Below are positions 52,348 through 60,709 of a DNA stretch of 64,000 bases, one piece after another. The translations under genes were made by a program, and so were the position numbers. The stretch is from contig NZ_JALDAX010000014.1 in the NCBI RefSeq assembly GCF_022698145.1, forward strand, positions 124,001 through 188,000. Direction: 5' to 3'. The notes below the pieces were generated by a model. That model did no database searches. It was not told the origin of the DNA and saw nothing but the letters and a program-made list of their open reading frames with translations. Source of the stretch: Streptomyces spinosisporus (GTDB taxonomy: Bacteria; Actinomycetota; Actinomycetes; Streptomycetales; Streptomycetaceae). How positions within the stretch are numbered: position 1 is the stretch's first letter; each line of letters begins with the position of its first letter.

Positions 52348-54381
52348 TCACCAGCCCACCGCGAGGACCAACAGCAGGACGACCAGGCCGACAAAGCCGT
52401 AGCCGAGGTACAGGTGCACACTGCCGCCCGCCAGTCGCCGCGCCGCCTGCCCGGCACGGTTCAGGGCCCCCAACACGGGCTCGTAGAGCCGGTGTTCGAT
52501 GCGATCGGGCACGCGCCGCTGGAACCGCACCCGCTCCACCAGATACGCCGACTCGCGCACCGGTGTGACGTTCAGGTCCTGTTCGGGGGCGAGCACGTCG
52601 TCGAAGACCCGCTGCAGCGGCTCGGCGAACGAGGTTGCGGTGTACGCCATCCGCGGTGTCGGTGCTCCCCCGCCGCAGTCCCACAGCTTCGCATTCACCC
52701 GGCGCCGCCTGCGCCCGTAGAGCCGGGGCAGCCCGACCGCCAGCATCAGCGCCGCGGTGAGGGCAGCCACCACCCACACCGGGGACAGCCACGCGGAGAT
52801 GTCCGCGAGCCGCACCCTGAGCCCGCCGCCGAACACCGCGCCGCTGCCCGGCAGTCCGGTGGCGGCCACGGCCCGGTCCAATCCGGTGCCGAGCACGCCG
52901 GGGACCAGCGCCAACGCCACGCAGGCGGCGGCCAGCAGACCCATCCCGACGAGCATGAGCGGTGGTGACTCCTCGGCCGCGGCCGCCGCATCGCTGCGTG
53001 GGCGGGCCGAGAAGCCCACACCGAACGCCTTGACGAAGGCCGCCGCGGCGATACCGGCCGACAGGGCGATCAGCGCCACCGACAGCGGCAGGACGACCGC
53101 CACCGCGACGCCCGGCACCTGCAGTCCGTGAATCAGGGACTGCAACAGCAGCCATTCGCTGATGAACCCGTTGCCCGGCGGCAGCGCCACCGCACCGAGG
53201 GCGGCCACCGCGAACAGCCCTGCGGTGAACGGCATGCGCGAGCGCAGCCCGCCGAGCCGGTCCAGGTCGCGCAGGCCCGTCGCCCGCAGCACGGACCCGG
53301 CCGCGCAGAACAACAGGGCCTTGAACGCCGCATGGTTGACCACGTGCAGCAGGGCCGCCGCCAGCGCCAGAGCGGCCAGCCGCCGGTCCCCGTAGGCGCC
53401 GAACAGCCCGGACGCTCCTACGCCGATGAGGATCAGGCCCATGTTCTCGCTGGTCGAGTAGGCCAGCAGCCGCTTGAGGTCGGAGGCCATCGCCGCCTGC
53501 AGAATGCCGTACACCGCGCTGGCGCCGCCCACCGCCATCAGGGCCAGCCACCACCAGGCCGGTCCGCCGCCCAGCAGGTCGAGGCCGGTCCGTACGAGTC
53601 CGTAGATGCCGAGATTGACCATCGCGGCACTCATCAGCGCCGACACGGGACTGGGCGCCTCCGGGTGCGCGCGGGGCAGCCAGGCGTGCAGCGGCACCGC
53701 ACCCGCCTTCGACGTGAATGCCAGCCCGGCCAGCACGAACACCAGCCCACGCAGTGTCGGCGAGATGTCGTGCGCGCCCGCCCGCAGCGCGGTGAAGGTC
53801 TCCGCACCCGCGTGCGCGGCGAACACCGCGAACGCGGCGAGCAGCAGCACCAGTCCGAGGTGTGTCATCACCGCGTACCAGACACCCGCCCGCCACACGG
53901 AGGCCCGCTCGCGGTGTTCGGCCAGGACCAGCAGCAGCGAGGCGAGCGCCATCAGCTCCCACAGCACCAGGAACGTCGACACCGACGCGGCAACCGGTAC
54001 GAGCACCAGGGTGAGCGCGAACAGCGGCAGCGCCGTCTGGGCGGTGCGCGAGCCGATGCCGTGCTCGCCGTGTCCGGCCGCGTAGCCGATGCCGTACACG
54101 GCGACCGCGGCCACGACGGCCCCGGCCACCGCCATGAACAGGCCTGCCAGCGCATCCACCGCCAGATGCGTGCCGGCCAGCGGCAGCAGACCTGGGAGGG
54201 AGGCCGTCCAGCGGCTGCCGCCCAGTGCGGCCGCACCGGCCACGGCGCCCGCCACCCCCACTGCGGCCGTCAGCACCCCGACGGCTGGGATGCGGATCTT
54301 GTACGGCAGTGCGGGAGCGGCCAGTGCGCCTGCGCCGCCCAGAACGGTGGCCGCCGTGAGGGCGGCCGGGATCGTGCTCAA
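52348..54381 (-). CDS. HyfB/NuoL-like proton-translocating subunit
   Basis: A 677-aa antiporter-like subunit with about 16 helices. GLAFTSKAGAVPLHAWLPRAHPEAPSPVSALMSAAMV and LLHVVNHAAFKALLFCAAGSVL carry the proton-path Lys and His residues. The C-terminal tail, WDCGGG followed by an amphipathic stretch and a last helix, is like HyfB. The start is probably TTG 54381, whose TTGA overlaps the NuoB-like stop, with GGAGAG upstream. Confidence 0.88.
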   Translation of the reverse strand: MSTIPAALTAATVLGGAGALAAPALPYKIRIPAVGVLTAAVGVAGAVAGAAALGGSRWTASLPGLLPLAGTHLAVDALAGLFMAVAGAVVAAVAVYGIGYAAGHGEHGIGSRTAQTALPLFALTLVLVPVAASVSTFLVLWELMALASLLLVLAEHRERASVWRAGVWYAVMTHLGLVLLLAAFAVFAAHAGAETFTALRAGAHDISPTLRGLVFVLAGLAFTSKAGAVPLHAWLPRAHPEAPSPVSALMSAAMVNLGIYGLVRTGLDLLGGGPAWWWLALMAVGGASAVYGILQAAMASDLKRLLAYSTSENMGLILIGVGASGLFGAYGDRRLAALALAAALLHVVNHAAFKALLFCAAGSVLRATGLRDLDRLGGLRSRMPFTAGLFAVAALGAVALPPGNGFISEWLLLQSLIHGLQVPGVAVAVVLPLSVALIALSAGIAAAAFVKAFGVGFSARPRSDAAAAAEESPPLMLVGMGLLAAACVALALVPGVLGTGLDRAVAATGLPGSGAVFGGGLRVRLADISAWLSPVWVVAALTAALMLAVGLPRLYGRRRRRVNAKLWDCGGGAPTPRMAYTATSFAEPLQRVFDDVLAPEQDLNVTPVRESAYLVERVRFQRRVPDRIEHRLYEPVLGALNRAGQAARRLAGGSVHLYLGYGFVGLVVLLLVLAVGW

Positions 54382-54860
54382 CGTCCGGTCACTCTCCGCA
54401 GGGCCGCCACGATCTCCTCGGGCTCCGGCGGGCATCCGGGCACGGCCAGATCCACCGGTACGACATCGGACACGGCGCCCTCGACGCCGTAACCGCCGGC
54501 GAACTCACCGCAGTTGACCGCGCAGTCCCCCACCGCGACCACCAGCTTCGGCTCGCTCATCGCGGCCACCGTGCGCCGCAGCGGCTCGGCCATGTTGCGG
54601 GTCACCGGCCCCGTCACCAGGGCCACGTCCGCGTGCCGGGGCGAGGCCACCAGCCGGGCGCCGTACCGCTCGGCGTCGTACACCGGGTTGAACGCCGCGG
54701 TGATCTCGATCTCGCAGCCGTTGCAGGAACCGGCATCGACGCACCGCACCTGCACCGAGCCGCCCAACTCGCGCGCCTTCTCGGGGACTTCACCTGCCGG
54801 GCGCGGCGGTGCGGGCTCGGCCACCCGCCCGGTGTCGCGGATCTTCCGCAGCAGGCCCAT
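54378..54860 (-). CDS. HyfI/NuoB-like [4Fe-4S] small subunit
   Basis: A 160-aa small subunit. All four ligands of the proximal [4Fe-4S] cluster (N2 type) are present: Cys46 and Cys49 (GSCNGCEIE), Cys113 (VGDCAVNCG) and Cys143 (PGCPPEPEEI). It should carry electrons although the large subunit lacks nickel ligands. It is the first gene of the operon; no HyfH/NuoI gene accompanies it. ATG 54860 is chosen at MGLLRKIRDTG. Confidence 0.92.
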   Translation of the reverse strand: MGLLRKIRDTGRVAEPAPPRPAGEVPEKARELGGSVQVRCVDAGSCNGCEIEITAAFNPVYDAERYGARLVASPRHADVALVTGPVTRNMAEPLRRTVAAMSEPKLVVAVGDCAVNCGEFAGGYGVEGAVSDVVPVDLAVPGCPPEPEEIVAALRRVTGR

Positions 54861-55067
54861 GAACTCCTCCGTACGACGGTGCGAACGTGTCTGTAGCCGA
54901 CCCAACTCGCCATCACCGAGCCAGGGTTACGACGCTTTCCTGACGCTTTGCCACATATTGAGGTGATGGAGAAGATGGCGTGATGTCGAAATTCGGGGGC
55001 GGCCGTCTCGCCGGTGTCTTCGAGCGCTGTCCGACCCGGGAGACGGCCGCCGGTCATCAAGCCGCCG

Positions 55068-55418
55068 CTAGGACGGCGGTTTCGCCGGGCGCTGCGCGGC
55101 CTGGAGGTCGGCCAGCAGCTCGGCCTGCCCGGCGAGCACCCCGGACAGGATGGTCCGCGCCACCCGCAGCAGCTCGGCCACTTGCGGGCTGATCAGCGAG
55201 TAGTACACGGTCGAGCCCTCCTTGCGGGTCTTGACCAGGTTGGCCCGCCGCAACACGGCCAGCTGCTGGGACAGATGGGCGGGCTCGATACCCACCTCGG
55301 GCAGCATCTCCGCGACCGCGTGCTCGCGCTCGCTCAGCAGCTCCAGCACCCGGATCCGGGCCGGATGACCCAGCGTCTTGAAGAACTCGGCCTTCAGTTG
55401 GTACAGCGGCGTACTCAT
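55068..55418 (-). CDS. ArsR family regulator without cysteines
   Basis: A 116-aa winged-helix dimeric repressor of the ArsR/SmtB fold (LKAEFFKTLGHPARIRVLELLSE, HLSQQLAVLRRANLVKTRKEGSTVYYSL). It has no Cys at all, so thiolate metal sensing (As, Cd) is excluded. ATG 55418 is chosen for the family start MSTPLYQLKAEFFK. A 14-bp inverted repeat lies 162 bases upstream. Its signal is unknown. Confidence 0.9.
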   Translation of the reverse strand: MSTPLYQLKAEFFKTLGHPARIRVLELLSEREHAVAEMLPEVGIEPAHLSQQLAVLRRANLVKTRKEGSTVYYSLISPQVAELLRVARTILSGVLAGQAELLADLQAAQRPAKPPS

Positions 55419-55765
55419 CGTGCCGTCCCCTCCTCGGCACCACAGCACGGCTCCACCGGCCGGAGCTCGACCCATCGCTTCCACCCATTCGTCAAGAACA
55501 TGCGGCCCATCCTCGCCTGCGGCGCCCGCCACACCGAACCCACGGAACGGGAACCGGGCCGCCGCAACCCGCACGGACGACCTCAGCAATTGCCAATATT
55601 AGCAATTGCTGAGGTTACGAGGAAGGCCTTCCGGGTGACTGCCCGGCCCCGCGATCGGCGCAGCGGGAACAGGTGATCCGGGCGGCAGTGTTGGATCGGT
55701 CGAGGGGCCGGTGCCGCGTGCGCGGGCTCCCGGATGAAGACGTATGCCTTTCGGAGGACTGATTC
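55419..55765. other. Intergenic region with inverted repeat, no gene
   Basis: This 347-base divergent gap holds the 14-bp inverted repeat and CGGAGGA before the PIG-L start. I see no credible small gene in it. Confidence 0.6.
55580..55615. promoter_or_regulatory. 14-bp perfect inverted repeat, candidate ArsR operator
   Basis: ACCTCAGCAATTGC (55580-55593) and its exact reverse complement (55602-55615) flank CAATATTA. The 8-bp palindrome GCAATTGC therefore occurs twice, 16 bases apart. AT-rich dyads of this kind are typical ArsR targets. It lies between arsR and the divergent PIG-L gene. Confidence 0.7.
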
Positions 55766-56599
55766 ATGGCTGACCGACCTTTGACGCTCATGGCCGTACA
55801 CGCCCACCCCGACGACGAGGCCACCGGGACCGGAGGGGTCCTCGCGCGGTATGCGGCCGAGGGCATGCGGACGGTTCTTGTGACGTGTACCGACGGCAGT
55901 TGCGGTGACGGACCGGGAGGCGTCAAGCCGGGTGATCCCGGGCACGATCCCGCCGCTGTCGCCGCGATGCGCCGCGAGGAACTCCAGGCGAGCTGTGAGG
56001 CCCTGAAGATCAGCGATCTGGAGATGCTGGACTACGCCGACTCCGGAATGATGGGCTGGCCGAGCAACGACTCCCCCGGGTCCTTCTGGCAGACCCCCGT
56101 CGAGGAAGGCGCCGCGCGGCTGGCGGAACTCATGCGCCATTACCGACCCGACGTGGTGGTCACTTACGACGAGAACGGCTTCTACGGACACCCCGACCAC
56201 ATCCAGGCCCACCGCATCACGATGGCAGCGCTGGAGATGATCGATTGGACACCGAAGGTGTACTGGACGACGGTGCCCCGCTCGGGCATGCAGAAGTTCG
56301 GTGAGATCATGCGCGAGTTCCAGGGAGACATGCCGGAGCCGGACCCTGCCGAGACCGCCGCCCTGGCCGAGATCGGTCTCCCCGACGACGAGATCAGCAC
56401 CTGGGTGGACACCACCGCGTTCAGCGGTCAGAAGTTCGACGCGCTGGCCGCGCACGCCAGCCAGAGCGAGAACATCTTCTTCCTCAGGATGGGCAAGGAG
56501 AGGTTCGGCGAGCTGATGGGCGTGGAGACCTTCGTACGAGTCCGGGACACCACCGGCGCGGCCGTACCCGAGAACGACCTCTTCGCCGGACTGCGCTGA
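55766..56599 (+). CDS. PIG-L family deacetylase/mycothiol conjugate amidase-like
   Basis: A 277-aa zinc hydrolase of the LmbE/PIG-L fold. The zinc and base motif is AHPDDE (His14, Asp16, Asp17), and the second His motif is GHPDHIQAH (His142-His145). Layout and length match Mca (mycothiol S-conjugate amidase, about 290 aa) and MshB. The Mca-like YDENGFYGHPDH stretch favours detoxification over mycothiol synthesis. CGGAGGA precedes ATG 55766. A 29-bp hairpin ends it. Confidence 0.87.
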   Translation: MADRPLTLMAVHAHPDDEATGTGGVLARYAAEGMRTVLVTCTDGSCGDGPGGVKPGDPGHDPAAVAAMRREELQASCEALKISDLEMLDYADSGMMGWPSNDSPGSFWQTPVEEGAARLAELMRHYRPDVVVTYDENGFYGHPDHIQAHRITMAALEMIDWTPKVYWTTVPRSGMQKFGEIMREFQGDMPEPDPAETAALAEIGLPDDEISTWVDTTAFSGQKFDALAAHASQSENIFFLRMGKERFGELMGVETFVRVRDTTGAAVPENDLFAGLR

Positions 56600-56627
56600 T
56601 CCGTCCGTCCGCCCGGACCTGGGCGGT

Positions 56628-56690
56628 GCACGAAGGAGCCGGCCCGCCCTCGCCGATGTCGTCGGCGAGGGCGGGCCGGCTCCTTCGTGC
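56628..56690. terminator. 29-bp perfect-stem bidirectional terminator
   Basis: Bases 56628-56656 and 56662-56690 are perfectly complementary, a 29-bp uninterrupted stem closed by a 5-base loop (TGTCG). It lies between the PIG-L gene and the convergent GatB/YqeY-like gene. It has no U-tract, as is common in Streptomyces. Confidence 0.9.
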
Positions 56691-56708
56691 TCAGCTGAGG
56701 TGCCGATC

Positions 56709-57071
56709 CTACGGCGTGCCTCGGTCGTCGAGGAGGCGGAGCAGCACCGCAGCCTCCGCGCGAAGTCTGGCGGCCCGGTCGATGTGAGCGGGCGCGGTCA
56801 ACTGCGCTGCGGCTTCCAGGCGTTCGGTGGCCTCGGCTCGGACGATGTCCGCGACGCCGGCCTCGCTCAGCTCACGCCGTACGGCCTCCGTGGCGCCTGC
56901 ACCGACCGGTGACTGTTCGAGGGCCAGTCCACGGGTCGCGTCGTCGTCCACGGGCACCGCCTCCGCGTTGTCCAGCGCGGCAAGGGTGGCGCGCAGGGCG
57001 CTCACCGCGACCTTGTCGCGGGCACGCATCGCTTCCGGAAGGGCCTGACGCATCCGCACACGTAGGGGCAT
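56709..57071 (-). CDS. Short GatB/YqeY domain protein
   Basis: A 120-aa helical protein with YqeY-like sequence (LRVRMRQALPEAMRARDKVAVSALRATLAALDNAEAV). It is shorter than usual YqeY proteins (about 150 aa). The family is related to the tRNA-contacting domain of amidotransferase GatB; no enzymatic function is established. It ends near the strong hairpin. Confidence 0.82.
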   Translation of the reverse strand: MPLRVRMRQALPEAMRARDKVAVSALRATLAALDNAEAVPVDDDATRGLALEQSPVGAGATEAVRRELSEAGVADIVRAEATERLEAAAQLTAPAHIDRAARLRAEAAVLLRLLDDRGTP

Positions 57072-57179
57072 GCCGGGACTCTAGGGGTCAAGATCCTCCC
57101 CCACAACGGGATATCCCGGCAGCACCGGTCCTCCGTCACCACGCTCAAGCGCCGTCCACCAAGTGCTGCTCGGCTTCCG

Positions 57180-58439
57180 TCACTTGTCCTTGGTGGCGGC
57201 CTCCGAGGGCTCGGGGCCGGAGGCGCGCACCTTGGTGGGGCCCGGTGTGTGGTGCTGCCGGGGCACGACGTCCTGGGGGAAGGTCAGCTGCTGGTTCATC
57301 CACTTCAGGGTGGCCGGCATCTCCCGTGTCCAGGTGGGGAAGTTGTGACTGCCCTGGTCCGGCAGGATCGACACGACGCGCATGGGTGCCTTGACGGCCT
57401 TGATGAAGGCCAGCGTCTGGGGGTAGCCCCGCTCGCCGTGCTTGCTTTCGGCGACCAGTACGGAGACCTGCGGTGCGGGCAGGTGCTTGAGCCGCCACAT
57501 CAGGTCGTGTCCGTTGACCCGGTTGACGCGACCCAGTCCGCTGCCGAAGAGGTTGCCGGTCGTGGGGTCGTCCTTGACCTTGTAGTCGGGTGAGAGGGCA
57601 CCTGCTGTGGTGTAGACGCCGGGGTTGCGCATCGTCAGCTGCAGGGCGCAACTGCCTCCGGAAGAATAGCCCATGACGCCCCAGGAGCTCGCGTAATGGC
57701 CCACCCTGTAGGTGGACTTCAGGGCGTCGGGGAGGTCCTTCGCCAGGAAGGTCTCGGCCTGCGGCCCGCCCGGGACGTTCACGCACTCGGTGTCGCGCGG
57801 CGGAGCGATCGTCGGCCGGATCATCACCATGATGGTCGGCTGCATCTGGCCGCTCTTCTGCAGTGCTCCGGCGGTCTGTGGGACCCGAAGGTACTGCGCC
57901 AGATTGAAGACACTGCCGGGGTAGCCGCTGAGCGCGACGATCACGGGGAAGCGCTGCCGGTGGTACGCCTTCTGGAAGTACTGCGGCGGCAGATAGACGA
58001 GAGCCGGGTCGACCACGCCCGTCCGTCGGCCGATGACCTTCACCGACTCGACCCGGCCGTTGACCGCCGCAGGCCCGGTGGGCAGTCCGGTGACCCGGCT
58101 CAGCTGCTGATCACCGGCGGGCTGTACCAACGCCCCCTTGGCGGCGACCCCGGTCACCACCCCGTCGCCGCGCCCGGCCGCCTGCGTGATGCCGACGGGC
58201 GCGGTGTCCACGTGCCCGAAGAGCTCGCCCCACGATCCGAAGAACTGGTACGACGAGTTCAGCCAGCAGCCGCACGCGGCGATGATCGTCACCTGGGTCA
58301 CTCCGACGGCCGCCAGCCGTCCGAGCACCGGCCGCAGACCCTGCCTGGCGAGCCGCGGCCAGAGCCAGACCAGCAGGGCCACACAAACGGCGGCGAGGGC
58401 CGCCATCACGTACACGGTCGTCTCGCTGGTCAAGCCCAT
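57180..58439 (-). CDS. Membrane-anchored esterase (antigen 85/EstD-like fold)
   Basis: A 419-aa alpha/beta hydrolase. Two N-terminal hydrophobic helices (residues 8-27 and 42-60) place the catalytic domain outside. The nucleophile elbow is MGYSSGGSCALQ with Ser259. The late DQGSHNFPTW supplies the His, and SPDY and related blocks fit the putative esterase (PF00756-type) fold that includes mycolyltransferases. A 10-bp hairpin separates it from the tautomerase gene. The substrate may be a lipid or cell-wall ester; this is inference. Confidence 0.83.
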   Translation of the reverse strand: MGLTSETTVYVMAALAAVCVALLVWLWPRLARQGLRPVLGRLAAVGVTQVTIIAACGCWLNSSYQFFGSWGELFGHVDTAPVGITQAAGRGDGVVTGVAAKGALVQPAGDQQLSRVTGLPTGPAAVNGRVESVKVIGRRTGVVDPALVYLPPQYFQKAYHRQRFPVIVALSGYPGSVFNLAQYLRVPQTAGALQKSGQMQPTIMVMIRPTIAPPRDTECVNVPGGPQAETFLAKDLPDALKSTYRVGHYASSWGVMGYSSGGSCALQLTMRNPGVYTTAGALSPDYKVKDDPTTGNLFGSGLGRVNRVNGHDLMWRLKHLPAPQVSVLVAESKHGERGYPQTLAFIKAVKAPMRVVSILPDQGSHNFPTWTREMPATLKWMNQQLTFPQDVVPRQHHTPGPTKVRASGPEPSEAATKDK

Positions 58440-58544
58440 GGCACTCAGCCCCGGTTTCCTCGCCCGTGGTCTTCCCCGACACCCAGAAGGAGGGGTGCGG
58501 GGGCCTCCACGTTCCCCAAGAAGCGCATAAGGGACAAAGACCTT

Positions 58545-58572
58545 GGCCCTTCGGTGTTTCCTCCGAAGGGCC
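58545..58572 (-). terminator. Hairpin downstream of the tautomerase gene
   Basis: GGCCCTTCGG (58545-58554) pairs with CCGAAGGGCC (58563-58572) across an 8-base loop. It lies between tautomerase and esterase genes, both on the minus strand, and is likely a terminator for the former. Confidence 0.7.
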
Positions 58573-58619
58573 CTCGTGGACCTGGGCGCCCGCTCGCCAC
58601 GCGGGCGTGACCGGTGTGG

Positions 58620-58850
58620 TCAGGCGTCGCCGGGCTCGGACGGTGCCGCCTCTTCGAGCATGGCGAGGGTCAGCACATTGCCGCCGATGCCCCAGCCGCC
58701 GTCGGCGACCTCTTCGATCAGGACCATGGTGTTCTCGCGGGCGCGCTCGCCGTAGATCTCGACGTACAGCTCGGTGGTGCGGGTGACGATCTCCTCCTTC
58801 TGCTGAGCAGTGAGGGTTTTCTCGGGGACCTTGAAGTTCGCGAAAGGCAT
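58620..58850 (-). CDS. 4-oxalocrotonate tautomerase-like protein
   Basis: A 76-aa tautomerase-superfamily protein. Met removal leaves Pro2 as the catalytic N-terminal base (MPFANFKVPEKTLTAQQKEEIVTRTTELY). A VLIEEVADGGWGIGGNVLT block carries the conserved mid-chain residues. The family tautomerises enols in aromatic catabolism, but many members are promiscuous. It is divergent from an XRE regulator and shares a 19-bp palindrome with it. Confidence 0.88.
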   Translation of the reverse strand: MPFANFKVPEKTLTAQQKEEIVTRTTELYVEIYGERARENTMVLIEEVADGGWGIGGNVLTLAMLEEAAPSEPGDA

Positions 58851-58884
58851 GCCTCCTACGATGTGGCGGTCGCAGGGCGCGTAC

Positions 58885-58903
58885 CAGGGGATGTCATCCC
58901 CTG
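58885..58903. promoter_or_regulatory. 19-bp perfect palindrome, candidate XRE operator
   Basis: CAGGGGATG-T-CATCCCCTG is a perfect 9-1-9 palindrome. It lies 35 bases upstream of the tautomerase start and 46 bases upstream of the regulator start. Position and symmetry make it the likely binding site of the adjacent MmyB-type regulator. Confidence 0.78.
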
Positions 58904-58948
58904 TGTCAGGGACGTGCCGGTGGGCCGGTGTCGCGCAGACTGGGATGC

Positions 58949-59806
58949 ATGGGCTCCCTCAGATACGCCGAGCTCGGCGCTTTCCTTCGTTCGCGCCGTG
59001 AACGCATCCGCCCCGAGGACGTCGGTCTGATCGCGGGCCCGCGCCGTCGCGTGCCGGGGCTGCGCCGCGACGAGGTGGCGCAGCTCGCGGGTGCCTCGGT
59101 CGACTACTACAACGAGATCGAGCGGGGCGCGGGATCACAGCCCTCCGAGCAGATGCTCGCCGCCCTGGCACGCGCGCTGCGTCTGACGTCGGACGAGCGC
59201 GACTACCTCTACCGCCTGGCCGACCGCCCGCTACCGGCCCACGGTGGACCCGAGTCGCATGTGCACCCCGGAATGATGGACCTGCTCACCCGGCTGACCA
59301 CGACCCCGGCGCAGGTCGTCACCGACCTGCACGTCACGCTCGTGCAGAACCCGCTCGCCGTCGCCCTGCTCGGCGACCAGTCGGTCTTCCGGGGCAAGAA
59401 CGCGAGCTTCGTCCACCGCTGGTTCACGGACGCCGACGCGCGCCGCATCTACCCCGAGGCCGACCACGACACACAGTCCCGCCGGTTCGTCGCCGACCTG
59501 CGGGCCGCGGCGGCGCGTCGCGACGCGAAGGATCTCCAGGCCCGCACCCTGATCGACGACCTCACCGCCCGCTCCCCCGAGTTCGCGGCTCTGTGGGCCC
59601 AGCACGAGGTCGCCGTCCGCCGGGACGACCGCAAGCGCATCAACCACCCCACGCTCGGCACGCTGGAGGTCAACTGCCTCAACCTGTTCAGCGAGGACGG
59701 CCGCCAGCGCCTGCTCTGGTTCACCCCGGCCCTGGGCACGGACAGCGCCAGCAAACTGGATCTGCTCGCCGTGATAGGAACCCAGCTTTCGGACACCTCG
59801 TCCTGA
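58949..59806 (+). CDS. XRE family regulator with MmyB-like ligand domain
   Basis: A 285-aa regulator. The N-terminal XRE HTH (LGAFLRSRRERI, then RRRVPGLRRDEVAQLAGASVDYYNEIERG) is followed by the MmyB-like ligand-binding domain (residues 95-275; LVQNPLAVALLGDQ ... RINHPTLGTLEVNCLNLF). The family is common in actinobacteria, and the fatty-acid-like ligands are mostly unknown. ATG 58949 is preferred. It is divergent from the tautomerase gene, its probable target. Confidence 0.92.
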   Translation: MGSLRYAELGAFLRSRRERIRPEDVGLIAGPRRRVPGLRRDEVAQLAGASVDYYNEIERGAGSQPSEQMLAALARALRLTSDERDYLYRLADRPLPAHGGPESHVHPGMMDLLTRLTTTPAQVVTDLHVTLVQNPLAVALLGDQSVFRGKNASFVHRWFTDADARRIYPEADHDTQSRRFVADLRAAAARRDAKDLQARTLIDDLTARSPEFAALWAQHEVAVRRDDRKRINHPTLGTLEVNCLNLFSEDGRQRLLWFTPALGTDSASKLDLLAVIGTQLSDTSS

Positions 59807-59879
59807 ACGCCGGCGAGGATGACGAGGACGGCCACACCGGTCACGTCGAGGGCTCGTCACTCGCAGACACCGCCGCCTC

Positions 59880-60647
59880 TCAGCGACCCAGCCGCGCCTT
59901 CCAGATCTCTTCGCTGGGCCAGCGGCGCGCCCAGGAGGCGGAGACTTCCGGGTAGTCGCGGTGCGCGGTCTCGGGCGCCTGGATCTCGATCAGGTCATCG
60001 ACCATGAAGCCGCAGGAACGCAGCAGCCGAAGCATCTCACCGTGAGCGATGGTGAACTCGACGCTCGCGCCGTCCCCGTGCGGGCCCATCCCGAACTGCG
60101 CACGCAGCAGAACCAAACCGGCCTCTCCGTCGGCCGGAGCGCACAGCGCGAACAGCGGCGACCGCCGGACGAACACCAGACGCCCGCCCGGCCTCAGCAC
60201 CCGCGCCGCCTCCGGAATCCAGCGGTACGGATCGCACCACAGCGACGCACCGAACTCACTGACAGCCAGGTCGAAGGAGGAACTACGCAACGGCAGGCGC
60301 TCGGCATCGGCAAGCACGAGCGGGAAGGCGATGCCGAACTCCTGCTGCATCGCCCGCGCGGTGGCCAACTGCTCTCGCGAGAGATCGACCCCGACGGGCC
60401 GGGCTCCGACACGGGCAAGCCGCGCGCACACGTACGCCGTCCCGCAGCCGAGTTCGACCGCGTCCATGCCGGCAACGTCATCGGGGAACAGTCCCACCTG
60501 CGCCTCCGGGACGTTCCACAAACCCCAGATCGGCTCGGTCCGGCGCCAGTGCTCGCGGGCCAGCGGCCCGTGCCATGCCGCCGCCCGCTCGTCCCAGTGC
60601 CGTCGGTTCAACGCCGTGTGGTCGATCGCGCCGTCTGCAGCAGCCAT
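59880..60647 (-). CDS. Class I SAM-dependent methyltransferase
   Basis: A 255-aa methyltransferase. The SAM motif is VELGCGTAYVCARLARVGARPVGVDLS, and motif IV is FDLAVSEFGASLWCDPYRWIPEAARVLRPGGRL. This resembles Methyltransf_11 small-molecule methyltransferases. ATG 60647 is chosen; a longer frame adds non-family sequence. The substrate is unknown. Confidence 0.87.
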   Translation of the reverse strand: MAAADGAIDHTALNRRHWDERAAAWHGPLAREHWRRTEPIWGLWNVPEAQVGLFPDDVAGMDAVELGCGTAYVCARLARVGARPVGVDLSREQLATARAMQQEFGIAFPLVLADAERLPLRSSSFDLAVSEFGASLWCDPYRWIPEAARVLRPGGRLVFVRRSPLFALCAPADGEAGLVLLRAQFGMGPHGDGASVEFTIAHGEMLRLLRSCGFMVDDLIEIQAPETAHRDYPEVSASWARRWPSEEIWKARLGR

Positions 60648-60709
60648 GCCGTCATTGGAGCGGAGTCGCTCTCCCCGGCCAACCGATTTTCGAGGCTCAC
60701 CGGCCCGAG

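Noticed and set aside
47596..54860. A true [NiFe] hydrogenase-4 or formate hydrogenlyase
   Set aside because: The large subunit lacks all nickel-binding Cys, and no hydrogenase maturation genes are present in the window.
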